From Brachionus manjavacas (Eukaryota > Rotifera > Eurotatoria > Ploima > Brachionidae): a stretch of DNA of 64,000 bases. The stretch is from assembly GCA_019054805.1 (NCBI GenBank), contig JAHQIY010000034.1, positions 1 to 64,000 on the forward strand. The letters run 5' to 3'. The notes under the pieces are model-generated. The model was not told where the DNA came from. It searched no databases and worked only from the letters and a program-made list of their open reading frames with translations. Position numbers and translations under genes: made by a program. Within the stretch, counting starts at the first letter, position 1, and the number at the start of each line of letters is the position of its first letter. Positions 50,826 through 61,670 of the stretch are shown here, piece by piece.

Positions 50826-53290
50826 AATTCCATAAGACGATAAAATCGACGTGATGAATTTGTGAAATATCTAATACATTTTTAGCACAAAACCAATTCT
50901 TTCGTTCAATTAAATGCAGATTAAAGATGTATTTGAGTTTTTATCTTATTCATATAAAATTAACGGAGTGTAGAATTTCCAGAAAGTTATTTCAATATTG
51001 ATGTCATACAACGATTTATCCTGATAAAAATCAATTAGTTTCGCATCATTTAGCAACGTGAACTGCTTAATTAGAAATTCATTTAATAAAAAATGATTTT
51101 CCCTACCAGATATTTTGAATCTCGTGCAGGAGAAATTCCGTGAATGTTTCAAACAAATAAGATCATAATCTCACAACGGCAACTGACCTGACATATTAAT
51201 GGAAATTGTGCGTAAGTGGCGAGGAATTAGTCGATAATTAACTGTTTACATTTTAGCAACTGTTAAATTTGTTCTATAAATTTTTTGTCACTAAATGGAC
51301 ATTAAATAACACATGTTCGTCAACAAGATCAGCATAATGCAAAATGAGATCAATATTTGATTCTCTTTTTAAATATTAATTCTTTCTTTGACAATAAATA
51401 TTGACCGTTTATTTATGAAAACTTCAATCATATCAAAAAATATAGTTTCATGAGAATTTAGTAAACAATAAGAATACATAAATTTTTAAGCGATAATCTT
51501 GAAGCTTGAGTTCTAATTAAACTTTTTCCTAATCATCATAAAGAAAAGTACGGTTGTATCAGTTGCCGTACTTCAAGGAGTCATTTAAGAATGTTTCCTG
51601 ATATTTAGGGTCATTATTTGAAGTCCAAAGGTTTCAAAGAATCAAGCTCGAAGCACGAACAAAGTAAGTAAGCAAAAAACTTTCTATAGCTATCTAATTC
51701 GACCGATATCTAAAATTCAAGTACAAATAGACAAAAAGCTATGTCTTGTCTATCCGGTAATTTTAAATATGGTGACTCTACTCTTTGAAAATTTGGGTAC
51801 CTTAATGTTATTCATAGTCAAATAGTTTTTCTTCGTGTGGTCATGCAAGTTTGTACTTCCTTTTGAATATGCATGTTCAAAATCAGCTGGATTTTGTATA
51901 TTTAGTGCTGAAAATAAAAATCTTCACTAATTTTCAAAATTTTTTTAAGTCTGATAATTTTTTTGTTAAATTTTATAGTTTATAGGATATTGTTAGTTAA
52001 TTATTGAAGGTTTTCTAAAATGTTCAAAAACTAAATGTCCTAAAAGAAATATTTCAAAAATGATAGAAGAAGATAAATCAATTAAAAATTAAAGAGCCTT
52101 TCTCAAGTGTCTCTGAATTTATTAAAAGGCCTGAAAAACATTTTTAAGTTAGGTTCGAAAATTGGATTTGGATTCCTAATTATGCTTGCTATCAAATATT
52201 ATTTCGAAATCCAAAATGCGCACTCAATTTAAAATTACATTTAAAGTATATTATTAATTTTGCTACACATTAGATTAGCTCTTAATATTTGAATTATTGA
52301 ATCCATCTGTTATTTCTTTCGAATTATTTCTGTTAGGTGCATTATATTTTGGAACCTCTTATAAATCTGCATTAAAAAAACCATTACGGCAGATTCAACT
52401 GAACTAAATAACGTAATTAAACAAATTTATTGAAACAATTTTTTTTTATTACGCTTTTAATCAAAAGCAACATATGCACATGTCAATACTCTCTATTTTG
52501 AAACTTGATTCTAGTCCAATAATATCCTTACTTACATAGAACGCCATAAGTAATTATAATCAATATTAAAATTATTTAAAAAAACAAAATATAATTTATG
52601 CAATATCCAGATTTAATTCTCTAATGACTTTATTTAAAATTCGACTAAAAAATTCAAATATTTAAACATGATTGATAATTGAAGCATGTTTTTTTTAAAG
52701 TATTGTTTTTTTCGCTAACTAAATGAATGGCAAATATTCGAATATTCAAGTATAAAATAAGCAGGACATTTGCTAATTTAGTGCTGAAAGCAGTCGAGAT
52801 TAAATCTATTAACTCGATATTTAAAGTTTTAAAAGCTTCATTACCAAAATTAATAGGGCGAATATTTAATAATCTTTGAACACACAAGTTATAAGAATTA
52901 GCTAGTTTTTAAAACGAACTTTTTTAAAGATATATTGATAACTTTAGACAGAAGTCAATAAAATGCAAGATAAATGATTCGAAGAACATGAGCTCGACTG
53001 TGTGACATAAGTAAAATAAAAGTCTCAAATCATTCTTAAATTTAATCTGAAACTAAATTTTCATTCTTGGATGTTTTAAATCTTCAGTAGGACATATTCC
53101 ATGAAAATTTCAACAAATAAGATCATCATTAAATTATCAAGAACTTAAAAATTATCAAAAACTTAACCATTATACCATTTATTTCAATATTTCATCATTT
53201 TTTTACATTATTAAGTTGTTAATATATTTTAGATCTTAATCTCAAACGAAATCTTAGTCTTTGGCTAATAAATATCAATGCTATTGAATT
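50826..53290 (-). repeat. Satellite unit M10 (2.46 kb type, with a P9/S-like tract)
   Basis: Unit of 2,465 bp without segment I although both neighbours have it. At about 50907-51010 it carries P9/S-type sequence (tcaattaaatgcag, aaaattaacggag, gtcatacaacg) where all other M units have the P-type. This restores a 68-codon frame at 50946-51152. No gene is supported. Confidence 0.97.
50946..51152 (-). other. 68-codon open frame in the P9/S-like tract of M10 (probably not a gene)
   Basis: Minus-strand ATG frame ending in FWKFYTPLILYE. In other 2.46 kb units the same sequence has a frameshift at aatcgtgaatgac, where P9 and S units have aatcgttgtatgac. In P9 the frame is blocked by a TAA near 21931 and in S units by the A-to-B joint. 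The composition is protein-like (LLNEFLIKQFTLLNDAKLI), and it is on the same unit strand as the reverse transcriptase traces, so it may be a relic of the same ancient element. I recognise no domain in it. Confidence 0.2.
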
Positions 53291-56248
53291 AATTCCATAA
53301 GACGATAAAATCGACGTGATGAATTTGTGAAATATCTAATACATTTTTAGTACAAAATCAATTCTTTCGTTCATTTAATGCAGATTAAAGATGTATTTGA
53401 GTTTTTATCTTATTCATATTAAATTAAGGGAGTGTAGAATTTCCAGAAAGTTATTTCAATATTGATGTCATTCACGATTTATCCTGATAAAAATCAATTA
53501 GTTTCGCATCATTTAGCAACGTGAACTGCTTAATTAGAAATTCATTTAATAAAAAATGATTTTCCCTACCAGATATTTTGAATCTCGTGCAGGAGAAATT
53601 CCGTGAATGTTTCAAACAAATAAGATCATAATCTCACAACGGCAACTGACCTGACATATTAATGGAAATTGTGCGTAAGTGGCGAGGAATTAGTCGATAA
53701 TTAACTGTTTACATTTTAGCAACTGTTAAATTTGTTCTATAAAATTTTTTGTCACTAAATGGACATTAAATAACACATGTTCGTCAACAAGATCAGCATA
53801 ATGCAAAATGAGATCAATATTTGATTCTCTTTTTAAATATTAATTCTTTCTTTGACAATAAATATTGACCGTTTATTTATGAAAACTTCAATCATATCAA
53901 AAAATATAGTTTCATGAGAATTTAGTAAACAATAAGAATACATAAATTTTTAAGCGATAATCTTGAAGCTTGAGTTCTAATATAACTTTTTCCTAATCAT
54001 CATAAAGAAAAGTACGGTTGTATCAGTTGCCGTACTTCAAGGAGTCATTTAAGAATGTTTCCTGATATTTAGGGTCATTATTTGAAGTCCAAAGGTTTCA
54101 AAGAATCAAGCTCGAAGCACGAACAAAGTAAGTAAGCAAAAAACTTTCTATAGCTATCTAATTCGACCGATATCTAAAATTCAAGTACAAATAGACAAAA
54201 AGCTATGTCTTGTCTGTCCGGTAATTTTAAATATGGTGACTCTACTCTTTGAAAATTTGGGTACCTTAATGTTATTCATAGTCAAATAATTTTTAATCGT
54301 GTGGTCATGCAAGTTTGTACTTCCTTTTGAATATGCATGTTCAAAATCAGCTGGATTTTGTATATTTAGTGCTGAAAATAAAAATCTTCACTAATTTTCA
54401 AAATTTTTTTAAGTCTGATAATTTTTTTGTTAAATTTTATAGTTTATAGAATTTTCTTAGTTAATTATCGAAGATTTTCTAAAATGTTCAAAAACTATAT
54501 GTCCTAAAAGAAATATTTCAAAAATGATAGAAGAAGATAAATCAATTAAAAATTAAAGAGCCTTTCTCAAGTGTCTCTGAATTTATTAAAAGGTCTGAAA
54601 AACATTTTTAAGTTAGGTTCGAAAATTGGATTTGGATTCCTAATTATGCTTGCTATCAAATATTATTTCGAAATCCAAAATGCGCACTCAATTTAAAATT
54701 ACATTTAAAGTATATTATTAATTTTGCTACACATTAGATTAGCTCTTAATATTTGAATTATTGAATCCATCTGTTATTTCAATCGAATTATTTCTGTTAG
54801 GTGCATTATATTTTGGAACCTCTTATAAATCTGCATTAAAAAAAAACCATTACGGCAGATTCAACTGAACTAAATAACGTAATTAAACTAATTTATTGAA
54901 ACAATTTTTTTTTTTTACGTTATTAATAAAAAGCAACATATGCACATGTCAATACTCTCTATTTTGAAACTTGATTCTAGTCCAATAATATCCTTACTTA
55001 CATAGAACGCCATAAGTAATTATAATCAATATTAAAATTATTTAAAAACAAAATATAATTTATGCAATATCCAGATTTAATTCTCTAATGACTTTATTTA
55101 AAATTCGACTAAAAAATTCAAATATTTAAACATGATTGATAATTGAAGCATGTTTTTTTTTAAAGTATTGTTTTTTTTTCGCTTACTAAATGAATGGCAA
55201 ATATTCGAATATTCAAGTATAAAATAAGCAGGACATTTGCTAATTTAGTGCTGAAAGCAGTCGAGATAATATCTATTAACTCGATATTTAAAGTTTTAAA
55301 AGCTTCATTACCAAAATTAATAGGGCGAATATTTAAAAATCTTTGAACACACAAGTTATAAGAATTAGTTAGTTTTTAAAACGAACTTTTTGAAAGATAT
55401 ATTGATAACTTTAGACAGAAGTCAAAAATGCAAGATAAATGATTCGAAGAACATGAGCTCGACTGTGTGACATAAGTAAAATAAAAGTCTCAAATCATTC
55501 TTACAATCGTAAATGTTTTAAAATCTAATTATGTGTTGCAAAGATAAGAGCTTATTATCAATTATAACTCCAAGAAGCTTAAAACTCCTAAGTTTAACAA
55601 CGATTTTTTTCAATCATTCGGTCCTTAAGATTGAAAATTTAAATTAACAAGCTTTAATTGTTCGTATTTTATACGTTCTATCCTTTATACAATAAAAAAA
55701 TGACACAAGAACCGATTATATTTAAATTTGAGATTTCAAAGAGAAGCTTTTCTTATCATGTATTTTCGTAAACTCGAATCTAAAATTATTCGCTTTCATA
55801 ATTTTTTCTAAGTTTAAAAAACTGAAATTAAATAAAGCCTTTTCAATTAAAATTCGACGATAAAAATTAAAATCTTGTCGAAGTCATTAATTTGTTAAAT
55901 ATTTTACACATATTTAACTTATTACTAATAACTTCACATTATTTTAATACAGATAAATGGTGTATTTGCATCATTTAACAGCTTTAAATGCTTCTAAAAT
56001 TAATCTGAAACTAAATTTTCATTCTTGGATGTTTTAAATCTTCAGTAGGACATATTCCATGAAAATTTCAACAAATAAGATCATCATTAAATTATCAAGA
56101 ACTTAAAAATTATCAAAAACTTAACCATTATACCATTTATTTCAATATTTCATCATTTTTTTACATTATTAAGTTGTTAATATATTTTAGATCTTAATCT
56201 CAAACGAAATCTTAGTCTTTGGCTAATAAATATCAATGCTATTGAATT
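53291..56248 (-). repeat. Satellite unit M11 (2.96 kb, with segment I)
   Basis: Unit of 2,958 bp with segment I at 55504-55996. From this unit outward the right arm carries variants shared with P1 and P9: taatcgtgtgg near 54295, tctgtccgg near 54215 and gaattttcttag near 54449. The recurrent frame has a private Ile for Leu change (ataatatctatt near 55265). Confidence 0.96.
55504..55996 (-). mobile_element. Segment I, copy 2: insert with decayed LINE reverse transcriptase
   Basis: About 493 bp, almost identical to copy 1 and at exactly the same unit position. Differences are a shorter T run in acgatttttttcaatc and aataaagcc for aatatagcc. The shorter T run shifts the frame inside DRMIEKK, so even the relic frame is not kept. 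Same position and near identity mean it spread with the unit rather than by new insertion. Confidence 0.55.
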
Positions 56249-59205
56249 AATTCCATAAGACGATAAAATCGACGTGATGAATTTGTGAAATATCTAATAC
56301 ATTTTTAGTACAAAATCAATTCTTTCGTTCATTTAATGCAGATTAAAGATGTATTTGAGTTTTTATCTTATTCATATTAAATTAAGGGAGTGTAGAATTT
56401 CCAGAAAGTTATTTCAATATTGATGTCATTCACGATTTATCCTGATAAAAATCAATTAGTTTCGCATCATTTAGCAACCTGTTCTTCTTCATTAGAAATT
56501 AATATAATAAAATATGATTTTCACTACCAGATATTTTGAATCTCGTGCAGGAGAAATTCCGTGAATGTTTCAAACAAATAAGATCATAATCTCACAACGG
56601 CAACTGACCTGACATATTAATGGAAATTGTGCGTAAGTGGCGAGGAATTAGTCGATAATTAACTGTTTACATTTTAGCAACTGTTAAATTTGTTCTATAA
56701 AATTTTTGTCACTAAATGGACATTAAATAACAGATGTTCGTCAACAAGATCAGCATAATGCAAAATGAGATCAATATTTGATTCTCTTTTTAAATATTAA
56801 TTCTTTCTTTGACAATAAATATTGACCGTTTATTTATGAAAACTTCAATCATATCAAAAAATATAGTTTCATGAGAATTTAGTAAACAATAAGAATACAT
56901 AAATTTTTAAGCGATAATCTTGAAGCTTGAGTTCTAATATAACTTTTTCCTAATCATCATAAAGAAAAGTACGGTTGTATCAGTTGCCGTACTTCAAGGA
57001 GTCATTTAAGAATGTTTCCTGATATTTAGGGTCATTATTAGAAGTCCAAAGGTTTCAAAGAATCAAGCTCGAAGCACGAACAAAGTAAGTAAGCAAAAAA
57101 CTTTCTATAGCTATCTAATTCGACCGATATCTAAAATTCAAGTACAAATAGACAAAAAGCTATGTCTTGTCTGTCCGGTAATTTTAAATATGGTGACTCT
57201 ACTCTTTGAAAATTTGGGTACCTTAATGTTATTCATAGTCAAATAATTTTTAATCGTGTGGTCATGCAAGTTTGTACTTCCTTTTGAATATGCATGTTCA
57301 AAATTAGCTGGATTTTGTATATTTAGTGCTGAAAATAAAAATCTTCACTAATTTTCAAAATTTTTTTAAGTCTGATAATTTTTTTGTTAAATTTTATAGT
57401 TTATAGAATTTTCTTAGTTAATTATCGAAGATTTTCCTGAATGTTCAAAAACTAAATGTCCTAAAAGAAATATTTCAAAAATGATAGAAGATGATAAATC
57501 AATTAAAAATTAAAGAGCCTTTTCAAGTGTCTCTGAATTTATTAAAAGGTCTGAAAAACATTTTTTAAGTTAGGTTCGAAAATTGGATTTGGATTCCTAA
57601 TTATGCTTGCTATCAAATATTATTTCGAAATCCAAAATGCGCACTCAATTTAAAATTACATTTAAAGTATATTATTAATTTTGCTACACATTAGATTAGC
57701 TCTTAATATTTGAATTATTGAATCCATCTGTTATTTCTTTCGAATTATTTCTGTTAGGTGCATTATATTTTGGAACCTCTTATAAATCTGCATTAAAAAA
57801 AAACCATTACGGCAGATTCAACTGAACTAAATAACGTAATTAAACTAATTTATTGAAACAATTTTTTTTTTTTACGTTTTTAATCAAAAGCAACATATGC
57901 ACATGTCAATACTCTCTATTTTGAAACTTGATTCTAGTCCAATAATATCCTTACTTACATAGAACGCCATAAGTAATTATAATCAATATTAAAATTATTT
58001 AAAAAAACAAAATATAATTTATGCAATATCCAGATTTAATTCTCTAATGACTTTATTTAAAATTCGACTAAAAAATTCAAATATTTAAACATGATTGATA
58101 ATTGAAGCATGTTTTTTTAAAGTATTGTTTTTTTTCGCTTACTAAATGAATGGCAAATATTCGAATATTCAAGTATAAAATAAGCAGGACATTTGCTAAT
58201 TTAGTGCTGAAAGCAGTCGAGATTAAATCTATTAACTCGATATTTAAAGTTTTAAAAGCTTCATTACCAAAATTAATAGGGCGAATATTTAAAAATCTTT
58301 GAACACACAAGTTATAAGAATTAGTTAGTTTTTAAAACGAACTTTTTGAAAGATATATTGATAACTTTAGACAGAAGTCAAAAATGCAAGATAAATGATT
58401 CGAAGAACATGAGCTCGACTGTGTGACATAAGTAAAATAAAAGTCTCAAATCATTCTTACAATCGTAAATGTTTTAAAATCTAATTATGTGTTGCAAAGA
58501 TAAGAGCTTATTATCAATTATAACTCCAAGAAGCTTAAAACTCCTAAGTTTAACAACGATTTTTTTTCAATCATTCGGTCCTTAAGATTGAAAATTTAAA
58601 TTAACAAAATTTAATTGTTCGTATTTTATACGTTCTATCCTTTATACAATAAAAAAATAACACAAGAACCGATTATATTTAAATTTGAGATTTCAAAGAG
58701 AAGCTTTTCTTATCATGTATTTTCGTAAACTCGAATCTAAAATTATTCGCTTTCATAATTTTTTCTAAGTTTAAAAAACTGAAATTAAATAAAGCCTTTT
58801 CAATTAAAATTCGACGATAAAAATTAAAATCTTGTCGAAGTCATTAATTTGTTAAATATTTTACACATATTTAACTTATTACAAATAACTTCACATTATT
58901 TTAATACAGATAAATGGTGTATTTGCATCATTTAACAGCTTTAAATGCTTCTAAAATTAATCTGAAACTAAATTTTCATTCTTGGATGTTTTAAATCTTC
59001 AGTAGGACATATTCCATGAAAATTTCAACAAATAAGATCATCATTAAATTATCAAGAACTTAAAAATTATCAAAAACTTAACCATTATACCATTTATTTC
59101 AATATTTCATCAATTTTTTACATTTTTAAGTTGTTAATATATTTGGGATCTTAATCTCAAACGAAATCTTAGTCTTTGGCTAATAAATATCATTGCTATT
59201 GAATT
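56249..59205 (-). repeat. Satellite unit M12 (2.96 kb, with segment I)
   Basis: Unit of 2,957 bp with segment I at 58460-58955. It also carries cctgttcttcttcattag near 56479, the allele of P1, P9 and the S units, and cattattagaag near 57035. No intact gene is present. Confidence 0.96.
58460..58955 (-). mobile_element. Segment I, copy 3: insert with decayed LINE reverse transcriptase
   Basis: About 496 bp, at the same unit position as copies 1 and 2. Private changes are aacaaaatttaattg for aacaagctttaattg, aaataacac for aatgacac, and ttacaaataac for ttactaataac. The KLLFEIS and DRMIEKK blocks are both readable on the minus strand. Confidence 0.55.
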
Positions 59206-61670
59206 AATTCCATAAGACGATAAAATCGACGTGATGAATTTGTGAAATATCTAATACATTTTTAGCACAAAACCAATTCTTTCGTTCAATTTAATGCAGA
59301 TTAAAGATGTATTTGAGTTTTTATCTTATTCATATTAAATTAAGGGAGTGTAGAATTTCCAGAAAGTTATTTCAATATTGATGTCATTTAACGATTTATC
59401 CTAAAAAAAAACAATAAGTTTCGCATCATTTAGCAACCTGTTCTTCTTCATTAGAAATTAATATAATAAAATATGATTTTCACTACCAGATATTTTGAAT
59501 CTCGTGCAGGAGAAATTCCGTGAATGTTTCAAACAAATAAGATCATAATCTCACAACGGCAACTGACCTGACATATTAATGGAAATTGTGCGTAAGTGGC
59601 GAGGAATTAGTCGATAATTAACTGTTTACATTTTAGCAACTGTTAAATTTGTTCTATAAAAATTTTTGTCACTAAATGGACATTAAATAACAGATGTTCG
59701 TCAACAAGATCAGCATAATGCAAAATGAGATCAATATTTGATTCTCTTTTAAAATATAAATTCTTTCTTTGACAATAAATATTGACCGTTTATTTATGAA
59801 AACTTAAATCATATCAAAAAATATAGTTTCATGAGAATTTAGTAAACAATAAGAATACAAAATTTTTAAGCGATAATCTTGAAGCTTGAGTTCTAATATA
59901 ACTTTTTCCTAATCATCATAAAGAAAAGTACGGTTGTATCAGTTGCCGTACTTCAAGGAGTCATTTAAGAATGTTTCCTGATATTTAGGGTCATTATTAG
60001 AAGTCCAAAGGTTTCAAAGAATCAAGCTCGAAGCACGAACAATGTAAGTAAGCAAAAAACTTTCTATAGCTATCTAATTCGACCGATATCTAAAATTCAA
60101 GTACAAATAGACAAAAAGCTATGTCTTGTCTGTCCGGTAATTTTAAATATGGTGACTCTACTCTTTGAAAATTTGGGTACCTTAATGTTATTCATAGTCA
60201 AATAATATTTAATCGTGTGGTCATGCAAGTTTGTACTTCCTTTTGAATATGCATGTTCAAAATTAGCTGGATTTTGTATATTTAGTGCTGAAAATAAAAA
60301 TCTTCACTAATTTTCAAAATTTTTTTAAGTCTGATAATTTTTTTGTTAAATTTTATAGTTTATAGAATTTTCTTAGTTAATTATCGAAGATTTTCCTGAA
60401 TGTTCAAAAACTAAATGTCCTAAAAGAAATATTTCAAAAATGATAGAAGATGATAAATCATTAAAAATTAAAGAGCCTTTCTCAAGTGTCTCTGAATTTA
60501 TTAAAAGGTCTGAAAAACATTTTTTAAGTTAGGTTCGAAAATTGGATTTGGATTCCTAATTATGCTTGCTATCAAATATTATTTCGAAATCCAAAATGCG
60601 CACTCAATTTAAAATTACATTTAAAGTATATTATTAATTTTGCTACACATTAGATTAGCTCTTAATATTTGAATTATTGAATCCATCTGTTATTTCTTTC
60701 GAATTATTTCTGTTAGGTGCATTATATTTTGGAACCTCTTATAAATCTGCATTAAAAAAACCATTACGGCAGATTCAACTGAACTAAATAACGTAATTAA
60801 ACTAATTTATTGAAACAATTTTTTTTATTACGTTTTTAATCAAAAGCAACGTATGCACATGTCAATACTCTCTATTTTGAAACTTGATTCTAGTCCAATA
60901 ATATCCTTACTTACATAGAACGCCATAAGTAATTATAATCAATATTAAAATTATTTAAAAAAACAAAATATAATTTATGCAATATCCAGATTTAATTCTC
61001 TAATGACTTTATTTAAAATTCGACTAAAAAATTCAAATATTTAAACATGATTGATAATTGAAGCATGTTTTTTTTTAAAGTATTGTTTTTTTTTCGCTTA
61101 CTAAATGAATGGCAAATATTTGAATATTCAAGTATAAAATAAGCAGGACATTTGCTAATTTAGTGCTGAAAGCAGTCGAGATTAAATCAATTAACTCGAT
61201 ATTTAAAGTTTTAAAAGCTTCATTACCAAAATTAATAGGGCGAATATTTAATAATATTTGAACACACAAGTTTTAAGAATTAGCTAGTTTTTAAAACGAA
61301 TTTTTTGAAAGATATATTGATAACTTTAGACAGAAGTCAAAAATGCAAGATAAATGATTCGAAGAACATGAGCTCGACTGTGTGACATAAGTAAAATAAA
61401 AGTCTCAAATCATTCTTAAATTTAATCTGAAACTAAATTTTCATTCTTGGATGTTTTAAATCTTCAGTAGGACATATTCCATGAAAATTTCAACAAATAA
61501 GATCATCATTAAATTATCAAGAACTTAAAAATTATCAAAAACTTAACCATTATACCATTTATTTCAATATTTCATCATTTTTTTACATTATTAAGTTGTT
61601 AATATATTTTAGATCTTAATCTCAAACGAAATCTTAGTCTTTGGCTAATAAATATCAATGCTATTGAATT
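59206..61670 (-). repeat. Satellite unit M13 (2.46 kb type)
   Basis: Complete unit of 2,465 bp, without segment I. It shares most diagnostic changes with M12 and M14, for example cctaaaaaaaaacaataag near 59400 with M14, and P1-like taacgatttatcc. No gene is supported. Confidence 0.97.
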
